Source: Thermoplasmatales archaeon SW_10_69_26 (GTDB lineage: Archaea; Thermoplasmatota; SW-10-69-26). From it: DNA of 64,000 nt. Location: NCBI GenBank assembly GCA_003009755.1, contig PXUB01000032.1, forward strand, positions 81,672 to 145,671, given 5' to 3'. Position numbers and translations under genes: made by a program. The notes below the pieces were generated by a model. The model had not been told where the DNA came from. It saw only the letters and a program-made list of their open reading frames with translations, and made no database searches. Every line of letters starts with the position of its first letter. Positions within the stretch are counted from its first letter, which is position 1. Below, in pieces: positions 15,593 through 25,991 of the stretch.

Positions 15593-18500
15593 TCACGGTT
15601 CTGCGGCGTCCGCGGGCTCGGTCAACCACGGCAGGATGTGGGCGCGACCGATGACGTCGTCGCAACCCGGGCTCGATGGACCCTGGGCACAACCCCACCA
15701 GTTCCGCCTCGCTTCGCCGCCCCCGACGAACCCGGCCTTCTCATTGCCAGCGATGTTGGAGTTCACTGCCTCCAGGTCGGAACCTCTTGCGTCGACGCCG
15801 ACCGTGTTGTTGGAGATCTGCATGTGCTGCAGCTCGGGCTCCAGGATGCTCTGGTCGTTCTCGACCCCGGTAGCGAAACCTTCCACCTTGGTCTCGGTTA
15901 CGGTGGTCAGCGTGGTTCCGGGGAGCGCGATCCCCGTTCGCCCGGTCCCGGAGACGACGGTCCCGTGGATCGAGGAGGAGTCCTGGAAGATGATCCCTGT
16001 GACGCCTTCGTAGACGATCCCCTGGCGAGCGTCGTCGATGTGGCTGTTCGAGACATCGATGTTGACCGTAGCCGCCGCTCGGAGGCCGACCTCTCCCTCT
16101 TTCACGGTGACGTTAGAGATCGACACGTGTTGGCCGCCGAGGACCTGGACGCCGACCCCGGTTTCCTCCAGCTCGATGTCCTCGACGATCGTGCGGTTGG
16201 TGTTCGCCAGGATGACCTGCCCTGGTGGGACTGGTTCGCCCTTGGACGTCGTCGGTGGCGGCACGAGGTTCCCGTCGCTGTCGCACCACACCTGTGGGAT
16301 CACGGCATCTTGGGCGTCTTGACAGAAGAGGACGGGACGGTCGTTGACGGTGTTGGCCCGCGTGATCGCCACGTCCGGGACATTCCAGCTGTCCGGCTCG
16401 AAGAAGATTCCCCCCTTCGTCATCGCGTTCGCGTCGATCCTCGCTTGCTCGACGTCCTGGATCGCGATCGCCTTGGGGAACCCGTCGATGCCGTTCACCG
16501 CGATGGTGACGTTGTGGCTCCGTTCTGCTTGGAGTCCTCCGTCCTCGACCACGGGATACAGGGGGCTGTCAGATTCGTCCGCTGTTCGGTGGATCTCGTT
16601 TCCGCGGACGAGGACGTCCTCGGTTCGCTCCAGGGACAGCCCTGTCCGTTGAGCCCGGAGGACGTTGTCCTCGACGTGGGCAGCGTCGACGTTCTCGAGG
16701 GCTACGGCGGTGCGGCCCTCGAGGTTGGTTCCCTCGAGGCGGACGTCCTGGCTGTCGACGATCTGGATGGGTACAGCTCCATCCTCGATCTGGAGCCCCC
16801 TCACGGTGACGTTCTCGGTACCTTCGAGCACGACCTGACCGTAACCGGGACGGACGGTTCGGTTGTCCTCGCCGGCCAGGTAGGCGACGGGGCGTCCGCG
16901 GACCGTGTTGGAGCGGTCGATATCGTGACCGTTCTCCGCATGCCCCCAGAGACCGTCCTCGATGCGGAACCCGGCGTCGGTAAGGCGGTTCCGTTGAAGT
17001 TGGAGCTGGTCCCCGTCGAGCATGATCCCGGTCTCGTTCGCCTCGACCGTGTTCTCTCGGACGGCGTACTGCTCGCCGCCGAGAAGCATCCCGACGTGGG
17101 AACCATCGACCAAGTTGTCGACGGCGCGACTCCGTTCGCCCGCGAGGAGCACGATCCCGTGAGTGCCTCCCTGGACGGAGGTGTTCGCGACCGTGACGTT
17201 GCGGCCAACGGCTAGGACGCCGCCCAGGGGATCCCCTTCCCCGGGCATGCGAACATCAGCACTGCGGATAGAGCCCCGCTGGTCCGGGGCGTCGCCAGCG
17301 ACGCCTACGGCTGGTTGAAGGACACCGCCGATACCGTGCAGGAGGCGGATCCCGAGATCCGAGACGTTGATCTCGACATTCACGAACTCCACGCCATCAC
17401 CGCCGATGGCGCTCAGGCCTCGCCAACCGCCGGTGACGCTGACGTTGCGGACGGTCACGTTGTCGGTTTTGAAGGTCTGCACGCCGACCGTGGTGGGGCC
17501 GAGCTCGCGGTTCTCGATGACGGTGTCCGAGACGTTGACGAGGATGATCTGGCCGGCTGGCCCCTCCGGGCTCGCCGAGCTTGTGTCGGTGACGTAGCGG
17601 ATGGGATCGCCGTTGACGGTGTTCGAGGGAGGGATCTCGTGGGACCCCGCCGAGCGGTACCCCTCGAGATGGACACCGGTTTCCTGGAACTCGTTCCGGT
17701 AGAGCGAGGCGTTGTCCGCCGAGGAGAGCCGAAGCCCGACGTCGGCGCCGCGGAGCCGGTTGTCCTTCAAGACGATCCCGTCGGACGAGGTGTGAATCCC
17801 GACCTCGGTCGCCTCGATCGTGTTGTTGTGGATTTTGGGGGTGTCCGTCCCCCGCAGCTGGATCCCGTGACGGGCCTCGAGGATTTTGTTCCGACTCAAG
17901 GACGTACCGGGAGAGGGCCAGACGAGGTCCACCCCCTGGTCGACGTTCTCGATGGTGTTCCCCTCGGCCTTCATTGTGGCGTCCCTCGCTCTCAACCCGA
18001 CCGACCAGTTGACCAGCTGGTTCGCCTCGAACACCGCGGTTGCACCAACGGCGACACTGAGGGCTGTCCCCGAGGGGAACCCACGGTCGGGGGGAGAACG
18101 GCCCAAGAGCGTGTTGTTCTTGGCCACGAGCGTGGCGGAGCCTCCAGCAGCGAGGCCGTCTTCCTTCCACCCCGGGCGGATCTCGGTGCCGGTCACGATC
18201 GCTTCGCTGGCTCCGATGGAGATGGGGCCGTCGACCCGGCTTCGAGTGACGTTGAGCGAGGAGTCCGTGGTGACGATAGCTCCTTCCGCCTTCACGGCTG
18301 TCAGGTTCACCGAGGCCTGTGTTGCGGTGATGCCCGCAGAGAACGAGCCGGCCACGCTGTCGAGGGAGGCGTTGGTGACGGAGACCGAGGTCCGCGTCCG
18401 CTCGTCGGTCCATCCGTCGAGGACGATGCTGCCGCCGCCGTGAACGCGCAGGCCCTCGTGGGCGTCGCCCACCTTGTTGTCGGTGAGCTCGGCGGAGGCG

Positions 18501-19546
18501 TCCGTTTCGAGAGCGGTACGGGCGGAGCGGATCTGGTTCTGAGTGAACGCTCGGATCTCCGAGTCGAGGATGCGGAATCCGTCGGGGCCGGGGCGGTGGG
18601 GAAGCGGCGTTCCGACAAGGTTGGCCTGGACGTCCAGTCCGTTGATGCGTTGGAGGTCCATGGCCACGGCTGGGTCCTCGCCGTAGCAACACAGGGTGGT
18701 CGGGTAGGACACCGTGTTCGCTTCGATTATCACGTTCGAAGCGTTCGTGACCGAGAGGGCCTGGAAGCTCCGCTCGAACCTGTTGTCGGCGACGTGGAGG
18801 TGATCGCTTCCTTCTGCCTCCAGGCTAGGCGGTGGTGGCGTATCACGAGCGGCGAAGTCGTCGACGGACCCTGGCAGGGGGGAAAACGCCATCTCGTCCT
18901 GGGGGAGGATACGGTTATCCTGGATCGTGATGTTCGTGGCGTTGGCGAGGAACACCGTCGTCGGTCGGGCCTTGCGGCCGGCATCCTCGGGTGAAGGTTC
19001 GCCGCCGATGCGATTGTCTTGGAGGACGACGTGGGCGTCCGTGTCCTCGACCCTGATGCTCGTCACGTTCCAGCCCGCGATCAGATAGGGATCCTCGGAG
19101 GTGCCCTCGCCGTCGACCACGCCCGAGCCAGGCCGGTAGGTGGATTCCCCGGTGAGCGGTTCGCGGAGCTCGAATCCCTGTCGAGGCTGGTCGCCATCGA
19201 TTGTGATGGGTGGATGATGGGGTCGCTGGGCGTGATCAACGGGCTTAGTTCCTGCTTCGTCCGCGCCGAGGCTGGAGGGACAGCGTGCGGGAGGCTCGCA
19301 TCGGTTGAAGGTGTGGGCCGAGGCGGGCTCCTCTCTGGGGAGAGCCTCGAAGTTGGGGGATGGTTGGGTGTCGATGCGGTCCTCCGTGTGGAGGATGCCA
19401 CGTTCTGCTTGATCGAGGGTGGGAAAGCCCGCTGCCGCGTTCTGTAGGAAGAGACCGAAGGCGAGGAGGGCCCCCATGCAGGCGAGCGAAGCGGGGATCG
19501 GTCGTGTACGCCTGGGGAAACACATGGCCACGGGCGGCTGGCTCAC
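15593..19546 (-). CDS. Very large secreted parallel beta-helix (NosD-like) protein
   Basis: A 1,317-residue protein with an N-terminal signal peptide (IPASLACMGALLAFGLFLQ). Nearly the whole length consists of PbH1/NosD-type turns such as NITIQDNRI, HVADNRFERS, NVIIEANTV, KIHNNTIEATEVGIH and NVTVRGLQIEDG. They contain the N-x-T/S ladder typical of right-handed parallel beta-helices. Inside are repeated 'NTVNGDPIRYV...GQIILVN'-like inserts, seen at three or four sites, as in NosD/carbohydrate-binding CASH domains. The C-terminus ends with the characteristic NWWG...GP segment. Likely a cell-surface or secreted polysaccharide-binding or degrading protein. The catalytic role, if any, is unknown. 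Its GTG start overlaps the stop of a small upstream frame by 4 bp. Confidence 0.85.
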   Translation of the reverse strand: MSQPPVAMCFPRRTRPIPASLACMGALLAFGLFLQNAAAGFPTLDQAERGILHTEDRIDTQPSPNFEALPREEPASAHTFNRCEPPARCPSSLGADEAGTKPVDHAQRPHHPPITIDGDQPRQGFELREPLTGESTYRPGSGVVDGEGTSEDPYLIAGWNVTSIRVEDTDAHVVLQDNRIGGEPSPEDAGRKARPTTVFLANATNITIQDNRILPQDEMAFSPLPGSVDDFAARDTPPPPSLEAEGSDHLHVADNRFERSFQALSVTNASNVIIEANTVSYPTTLCCYGEDPAVAMDLQRINGLDVQANLVGTPLPHRPGPDGFRILDSEIRAFTQNQIRSARTALETDASAELTDNKVGDAHEGLRVHGGGSIVLDGWTDERTRTSVSVTNASLDSVAGSFSAGITATQASVNLTAVKAEGAIVTTDSSLNVTRSRVDGPISIGASEAIVTGTEIRPGWKEDGLAAGGSATLVAKNNTLLGRSPPDRGFPSGTALSVAVGATAVFEANQLVNWSVGLRARDATMKAEGNTIENVDQGVDLVWPSPGTSLSRNKILEARHGIQLRGTDTPKIHNNTIEATEVGIHTSSDGIVLKDNRLRGADVGLRLSSADNASLYRNEFQETGVHLEGYRSAGSHEIPPSNTVNGDPIRYVTDTSSASPEGPAGQIILVNVSDTVIENRELGPTTVGVQTFKTDNVTVRNVSVTGGWRGLSAIGGDGVEFVNVEINVSDLGIRLLHGIGGVLQPAVGVAGDAPDQRGSIRSADVRMPGEGDPLGGVLAVGRNVTVANTSVQGGTHGIVLLAGERSRAVDNLVDGSHVGMLLGGEQYAVRENTVEANETGIMLDGDQLQLQRNRLTDAGFRIEDGLWGHAENGHDIDRSNTVRGRPVAYLAGEDNRTVRPGYGQVVLEGTENVTVRGLQIEDGAVPIQIVDSQDVRLEGTNLEGRTAVALENVDAAHVEDNVLRAQRTGLSLERTEDVLVRGNEIHRTADESDSPLYPVVEDGGLQAERSHNVTIAVNGIDGFPKAIAIQDVEQARIDANAMTKGGIFFEPDSWNVPDVAITRANTVNDRPVLFCQDAQDAVIPQVWCDSDGNLVPPPTTSKGEPVPPGQVILANTNRTIVEDIELEETGVGVQVLGGQHVSISNVTVKEGEVGLRAAATVNIDVSNSHIDDARQGIVYEGVTGIIFQDSSSIHGTVVSGTGRTGIALPGTTLTTVTETKVEGFATGVENDQSILEPELQHMQISNNTVGVDARGSDLEAVNSNIAGNEKAGFVGGGEARRNWWGCAQGPSSPGCDDVIGRAHILPWLTEPADAAEP

Positions 19547-19785
19547 GGTTCCGCCTCCGAGTCGGGCTCGGCCAACCCTGATTCGACCAAGACGTTCCCC
19601 TCGATACCGTCTCCGCTGGTCGAGAGACCGTTCACGGAGGCCAGCCCTGTGCTGGGAACCGGAATCAGGGTGATGGCAACGGTGAGCGTCAGGCTGCGCA
19701 GCTCCTCCTGCCTCGGACGTCCAATCGTGACAGCCGACTCAAAAGCGTGTGGATAGAACCGAAGGGGTAGAACCGGCTCGGACAC
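19543..19785 (-). CDS. Possible small protein coupled to the NosD-like gene
   Basis: An 80-residue frame whose TGA overlaps the GTG start of the NosD-like gene (GTGA). It has one mildly hydrophobic stretch (SLTLTVAITLIPVPSTGLA) and an acidic C-terminus. Nothing is recognised. The 4 bp overlap is the only positive argument, so this could be a leader peptide or a chance frame. Confidence 0.3.
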   Translation of the reverse strand: MSEPVLPLRFYPHAFESAVTIGRPRQEELRSLTLTVAITLIPVPSTGLASVNGLSTSGDGIEGNVLVESGLAEPDSEAEP

Positions 19786-19859
19786 CGTACGACGGTCGCC
19801 GACGGTATGCGAGAGGTCGGCTGCCCTCGCCCTCCTCCAGCGGGTGTTACACCAGCCTA

Positions 19860-21076
19860 GTGCTTCTCAGCTTGTGTCAGTAGTACCGGGCCACTCCGAA
19901 CTGAACTCACATCCCGGGGTTCTGTAGCTGTCTCAGCCAGACGGAGCCCATTTGGTCTTCAAGGCCTCTAGCGGCTATCTCCGGCCCCTTCATCGCTTCA
20001 GCCGTCACGATCGCTTCGAGCGACAAAAGTCCGTGGTGGAGGGCCTTGTTGTCGCTAGTTCCTCTCCCAACTGAGAGACGTTTAGAACCTCGCCCACACC
20101 CCTCCACCGCCCGTCTCCCTGGGCATGACCGATGAGTTGCCCAGCCTGACCGAATTCGTCAACACCCACCCCACCGAAGACGACTGCCGGCAATACTCCG
20201 CGAGAAACGCTGGGGCGAGGACGGCTTTGAATGCCTACACTGCGGAGAAGACGAACACTGGGGCTTCATCGAAACGCGCCACCTGTTCCAGTGCCACGAG
20301 TGCGGCAAGCAAACCAGTGTGACCGCGGGCACGATCCTGCAGGACACCAAGCTCGACCTGCAGACCTGGTTTTTGGCGATCTACCACGTCATCAAAACCA
20401 AGAAGGGCATCACGGAGCCCGAGCTCGCCCGCACGCTCGGCGTGCACGCGGAGACCGCGCACAACATCCGCCAGAAGATCTACCGCATCCTGAGACGCGC
20501 GCAACACCGGCCGTTAACCGGCGTGGTCGAGGCCGATGAAACCTACGTCGGCGGCAAGCGCCCCGACGATCCCAGCGGCCGGGGCACCACGAAACAGTGC
20601 GTGGTCGCCCTCGTCGAGAACAAAGACGAGGAAGCCGGCAACCTGCACCTGCAATGCGTGCCCGGCGCCGGCGGCGAGAACCTGGCCCCCACCGTGCGAG
20701 CCCGCGTGCAGGAAGGCTCGATGTTGTGGACGGACAACGGGGACGGCTACAACGGGCTTGCGGCCTACGAGCGCGAGGTTCGCCAACCCGACGACGATCA
20801 GGAGATGCACGACGTGCTGCCGTGGAGTCACCGGTGTTCAGCAACCTCAAACGCGTGCTGTACGGGGTGCACGCCTACGTGGAGAACTGGAACGTGCAGC
20901 CGTACTTGGACGCGTTCACGTTCCGCTTCAACCACCGCCCGTTCCTCGGCAAGGCCCTCGAGAAGGCCTTGCAAGGCATCGTTGAGACTCTTCCTCGACC
21001 GAACGATCGGCTCAAACGATCCGGGCAGCTGGGGGCAGCGGCGTAGAGGGGGTTACTGAGACACCCCGAGAAGCAC
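19860..21076 (+). mobile_element. Decayed IS1595-family insertion sequence
   Basis: The left end reads GTGCTTCTCAGCTTGTGTCA and the right end, reverse-complemented, GTGCTTCTCGGGGTGTCTCA, both followed by GTA. They enclose an IS1595-type transposase broken by two frameshifts. About 260 bp of non-coding sequence lie between the left end and the transposase start, where no gene is seen. Confidence 0.75.
20125..21046 (+). pseudogene. IS1595 transposase, two frameshifts
   Basis: Begins MTDELPSLTEFVNTHPTEDD at 20125. The frame must change near 20190 to read the zinc ribbon CLHCGEDEHWGFIETRHLF and CHECGKQ, then the main frame gives TGVVEADETYVGGK and WTDNGDGYNGL of the catalytic core. A second frame change near 20820 is needed for VFSNLKRVLYGVHAYVENW and FRFNHRPF. 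These pieces in order are the IS1595 layout (zinc ribbon, helix-turn-helix, DDE-type core). Two frame breaks indicate an inactive copy. Confidence 0.8.
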
Positions 21077-21152
21077 TTAGCCCGGAAGGCCGCTAGCGCC
21101 TCCCGGGGGCCGATCGCTGGGCGCGACACCGCGTCGCACCGGCCGGGCAACG

Positions 21153-21160
21153 CTTTTATC
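21153..21160 (+). promoter_or_regulatory. Putative TATA box of tRNA-His
   Basis: CTTTTATC about 50 bp upstream of the tRNA, an AT-rich island in GC-rich surroundings. It would give a short 5' leader. Supported by composition and position only. Confidence 0.4.
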
Positions 21161-21207
21161 CTGGACCAGGGTTGGAGACGTTGCCGCGATTCTGCGGCGC
21201 TCACCGT

Positions 21208-21280
21208 GGCCCGCGTAGGGTAGTGGTCATCCTCACGGCTTGTGGAGCCGTGGAGGCGGGTTCGACTCTCGCCGCGGGCC
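21208..21280 (+). tRNA. tRNA-His (anticodon GUG)
   Basis: The cloverleaf can be drawn by eye. Acceptor GCCCGCG (21209-21215) pairs with CGCGGGC (21273-21279). D arm GGGT...ATCC. Anticodon stem ACGGC/GCCGT encloses loop TTGTGGA with anticodon GTG. T arm GCGGG-TTCGACT-CTCGC. The extra G at position -1 (21208) faces C73 (21280), the hallmark identity pair of histidine tRNA, and here it is encoded. No intron and no encoded CCA are seen (the 3' flank is CTC). Confidence 0.93.
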
Positions 21281-21510
21281 CTCACTTCGACCCTCCGCAG
21301 GTTCTCCCATCGATCGAGCTCCGAACAGAGGGCCTCAGGGTCGTGCTCTGAGGGGAGGCGACCGGAACCTGAGCGCGTCTCGGCGAGCCGACCGGCTCGG
21401 CCGGCGGGCGCGTTGCTCGGCGTAGGGGTCCGCGTGGGCACGAAGGAACGGGTTGCCCAGCGATCGCTGGCGGTGGGCGCTCGACGCGTTCATCGTCGCT
21501 CCCCAGCTCC
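21281..21510. other. Intergenic region after tRNA-His
   Basis: About 230 bp with no convincing frame or motif on either strand. Confidence 0.35.
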
Positions 21511-21714
21511 TCACGTCCGCGCGAACACGACCGTCGTCTCCCCGTCCCGGTGGAGCGGGACGGGCGCGTAGTCGCTCGGGTCGAAGGCGTAGCCACCGCC
21601 CCTGCCGGCGTCGACGTGGTCGCAGATGCGCAGCCGCAACCAGGCCTTGCGGACGTGGTCGACGGCGGCCTCCGCGTCGACGGTGGGCTCGCGGTCGTCG
21701 CGGGTATCGATCAT
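21511..21714 (-). CDS. Small protein of unknown family (tandem copy 1)
   Basis: A 67-residue protein with ATG at 21714 and a purine-rich GAGGGGGATGGTGAG stretch before it. The central block DHVRKAWLRLRICDHV-GRGGGYAF and the C-terminal block DYAPVPLHRDGETTVVF recur in the next frame upstream (21763 onward), so the two are tandem paralogues. This conservation across two copies supports real coding. No known domain recognised. Probably a small cytosolic alpha/beta protein. Confidence 0.55.
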   Translation of the reverse strand: MIDTRDDREPTVDAEAAVDHVRKAWLRLRICDHVDAGRGGGYAFDPSDYAPVPLHRDGETTVVFART

Positions 21715-21762
21715 CGTCGGCTCACCATCCCCCTCGTGAACCTCGGAGACCTTGAAGCACCT

Positions 21763-22019
21763 CTAGCGATCCTCGAAGACGCTGGCCTTCCTCCCGCTGA
21801 TCTTCGCGAAGGCGAACCCGGTCTCGCCGTCCTCCTCGACGGGGATCGGCTGGTACTCGCAGATCCCAGCCACAACCCCCGCCGCGCTCCGTCTCGAGCA
21901 TCGACATCACCCGGTCACGCAGCCACGTGCGCCGGACGTGATCGCCCCCGTCGGGGCTGGGAGGCTCGGAGAGGGGGCCGCGGGGCTCGTCACCGGACGC
22001 CGGCGGGTCGGGCGCGCGC

Positions 22020-22023
<4 letters not shown>
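21763..22023 (-). pseudogene. Tandem paralogue of the small protein, frameshifted
   Basis: One frame encodes DHVRRTWLRDRVMSMLETERGGG, matching the first half of the 67-residue neighbour. After about 21875 the match continues only in another frame, AGICEYQPIPVEEDGETGFAFAKISG, ending at a stop at 21763. The two halves together give a protein ~20 residues longer than copy 1. The start is unclear; an ATG at 22023 is in yet another frame, so a second defect is possible. The frameshift may be biological or a sequence error. Confidence 0.5.
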
Positions 22024-24229
<2,206 letters not shown>

Positions 24230-24241
24230 GTTGCTCGGCTG

Positions 24242-24377
24242 ATCCGGAAGTCCGCTCGCTCCACCGCTTCGGGGGTCGCTTGCGTCCTTCCGGATGCCGG
24301 ACGAACGCTCGACGTTGCGGGTCTCGCGTTCGTCCTCTCCGCAGACCGGCCTCTCCAGCGGCATGCCGGTCTGCGGA
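24242..24377. repeat. Three consecutive perfect hairpins behind gyrB
   Basis: Hairpin 1 pairs 24242-24250 with 24287-24295 (ATCCGGAAG/CTTCCGGAT). Hairpin 2 pairs 24299-24308 with 24326-24335 (GGACGAACGC/GCGTTCGTCC). Hairpin 3 pairs 24338-24349 with 24366-24377 (TCCGCAGACCGG/CCGGTCTGCGGA). The third ends exactly where the duplicated gyrB end begins. They could form transcription terminators or recombination-site structure. No gene is seen here. Confidence 0.7.
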
Positions 24378-24480
24378 CCAAGCCGAGCAGCTGTTCGACG
24401 TGCTCATGGGTGACGAGGTGGAGCCTCGCCGCGAGTTCATCATGGAGCACGCGGATGAGGTCCAGGTGCTGGACGTTTGA
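24378..24480 (+). pseudogene. Duplicated, diverged 3' end of gyrB
   Basis: Encodes [20 protein letters not shown] and the rest of the GyrB terminus through VQVLDV-stop. The first 33 bases are identical to 24127-24159; the remaining 70 differ at 11 positions, nine of them synonymous (the other two change Lys to Glu and Leu to Met). Such a pattern means the copy came from a functional gyrB allele rather than from decay in place. It resembles the displaced gene end left by an element that integrates into a gene's 3' end. There is no start codon of its own. Confidence 0.8.
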
Positions 24481-24556
24481 CGACTGAACCTCATCCGATG
24501 CATCCGCGCAGGCTGGAGCCCGAAGCCTCAAGCCGGTCGGAGGGCCTCGCGAGTCC

Positions 24557-24928
24557 ATGGATCGTCGCCGGGGCCTCGTGGCCCTCGGCGTCGGCCTCGT
24601 CGTGTCGTTGGCCGTCGTCTGGGCCTTCTTCGCCACGCTGCTCCCGTTTGCGGGGCCCAGCACTGGTCATCCGTGGCGAGGCGGCGTCCCGTTCGTCGCC
24701 GTCGTCTTCGCCGGCTTCGGTCTCGCCCGGCGGATCGAGGGATCCGGGCGGCGGATCGGCGTCCTCGTGGGGCTCCCGGGCGCTGCGATCGGCGGCGTGC
24801 TGGGCGTGCTCGCCGCCCTGCGCAGGGCCCACCTGCTCGCTGTTGCAGGCCTCGTCGTCGTCTACCTGGCGTCGGCGAGCCTCGGGGGCTGGCTCGGGGG
24901 TCGGCGCGGGATGGTGGCCGGCCGCTAG
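24557..24928 (+). CDS. Small integral membrane protein, unknown family
   Basis: 123 residues with about four hydrophobic segments (ALGVGLVVSLAVVWAFFATL, GVPFVAVVFAGFGLA, GVLVGLPGAAIGGVLGVLAAL, LLAVAGLVVVYLASASLGG) and basic loops. It reads like many short archaeal DUF membrane proteins with glycine-rich helices. The stop TAG is formed by the TA target and first base of MITE copy B; in the pre-insertion sequence the stop would also be TAG. It is convergent with nadM. Function unknown. Confidence 0.65.
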   Translation: MDRRRGLVALGVGLVVSLAVVWAFFATLLPFAGPSTGHPWRGGVPFVAVVFAGFGLARRIEGSGRRIGVLVGLPGAAIGGVLGVLAALRRAHLLAVAGLVVVYLASASLGGWLGGRRGMVAGR

Positions 24929-25300
24929 ACTGCCGGCTGTGCTTGGGTTAAGCTCTCGCTCGGCCTCAGGCGGTGAAAGCGCGGAGCCGAGACGAAGGAG
25001 TAGCCGGAGGCTACTTCGATGTCGGAGACCGTGGGACCGGAAATGTTCTGGTGCGCCGGTCTGAGGCGGGCAATCTCGTTGTCGCCCCCTGAGATCTCGC
25101 CCGTCCGAGCGATCTCAGGCACGCCCGGATCTCTGATCCGGGCAGTGTCCGTCGAAAACCCACAGGGGGTTTCCTTCCTCGGGCTCCGCGACCTTGCCTC
25201 GCTCCCTCGCACGAGCCCTCCGGGCTCGTACTCTCGGCAGACCGTGCCCGGTCTCCCGAGACCGGCGCGAGAGCTTAAGCAAAACACGTCCGGCAGTTTA
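24926..25300. mobile_element. MITE-like stem-loop element, copy B
   Basis: Flanked by TA (24926-24927, 25299-25300). The left end is GACTGCCGGCTGTGCTTGGG and the right end, reverse-complemented, AACTGCCGGACGTGTTTTGC. Both are followed by TTAAGCTCTCGC, so the terminal inverted repeat is ~35 bp with internal mismatches. It is a complete copy in opposite orientation to copy A. Hairpins include 24999-25015 (AGTAGCC/GGCTACT) and 25211-25229 (ACGAGCCC/GGGCTCGT), plus two extra ones near 25090-25150 that copy C lacks. No protein frame. It separates two convergent genes whose stop codons shared CTAG before insertion. Confidence 0.8.
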
Positions 25301-25861
25301 GTCCTTCTTGTACGGCGGCTCGGTCATCGCTTCCTCGGTCCCGTTGGCAGCATCCGAGCTGGTGATCTCCTTCAGCCTGCGGATGCCGTCGACCTCGCCG
25401 ACGATGCGAGCCACGGGATCAGGTACCAGATCCTTCCAAGTCTGCCTGTCCTGATGCATGAGCTGGCGGATTTGGGTCGCCTCGTAGCGCTCGCGGTCGA
25501 CGAGATCGAACTCCCGGACCTCGTAGCCGGCCTCGTGGAACAACCGCTTCGGCAGCGGGTTGTTCATGTAGCAGACGTCGAAGGGCGGGCAGAACGTCTC
25601 GACGTGGCTCACCCACAGCGAGTTGCGGTGGATGTCCGGCACCGGGATGATCGTCGCGTGGATGTCTCGCTCGACGAGGCTCTCGTCCAGCATCCACACC
25701 CGCTCGCCGGCCGTGAACGGATTCTCCTTCGTGTGCGAGTACTGGCTGGAGCCGACCACGATCACCAGGCGGTCCACGTCGGCCACGATCTCCTCGATCA
25801 CGGAGAGGTGGCCAAGGTGGGGCGGCTGGAACCGACCCAGGAACATGCCACGCGTGGGCAT
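25298..25861 (-). CDS. nadM: Nicotinamide-nucleotide adenylyltransferase, archaeal type
   Basis: The ATG at 25861 (MPTRGMFLGRFQPPHLGH) is preferred because a TATA-like CTTTAAG lies at 25884-25890, ~26 bp upstream; a start at 25873 is also open. The nucleotidyltransferase signature is GRFQPPHLGHL (the HxGH motif), with GSSQYSHTKENPFTAGER binding substrate and the HQDRQTWKDLVP segment in place of the bacterial ISSTxxR. It makes NAD from NMN and ATP. Length ~187, slightly longer than typical (~170-180) because of a Lys/Glu-rich tail. The stop TAA uses the TA of the MITE insertion. Confidence 0.93.
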   Translation of the reverse strand: MPTRGMFLGRFQPPHLGHLSVIEEIVADVDRLVIVVGSSQYSHTKENPFTAGERVWMLDESLVERDIHATIIPVPDIHRNSLWVSHVETFCPPFDVCYMNNPLPKRLFHEAGYEVREFDLVDRERYEATQIRQLMHQDRQTWKDLVPDPVARIVGEVDGIRRLKEITSSDAANGTEEAMTEPPYKKD

Positions 25862-25883
25862 CAAGCCGGTCAACGCCCGGGGT

Positions 25884-25890
25884 CTTTAAG
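25884..25890 (-). promoter_or_regulatory. Putative TATA box of nadM
   Basis: CTTAAAG on the minus strand about 26 bp before the ATG at 25861. It decides between the two candidate starts. Confidence 0.45.
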
Positions 25891-25991
25891 ATGATGCGGT
25901 CGAGGGTGCCAGCGCCGGCCAACCGCCAGCCAGCGCTGGGGGAGAACGGATGCCGGCCCCCCTCGCGGAGGCCGGAGACCTCGGGACGGGA

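Noticed and set aside
21208-21280. tRNA-His as the integration site of the neighbouring IS1595
   Set aside because: The IS ends at ~21076 with its own inverted repeats and shares no sequence with the tRNA 3' end.
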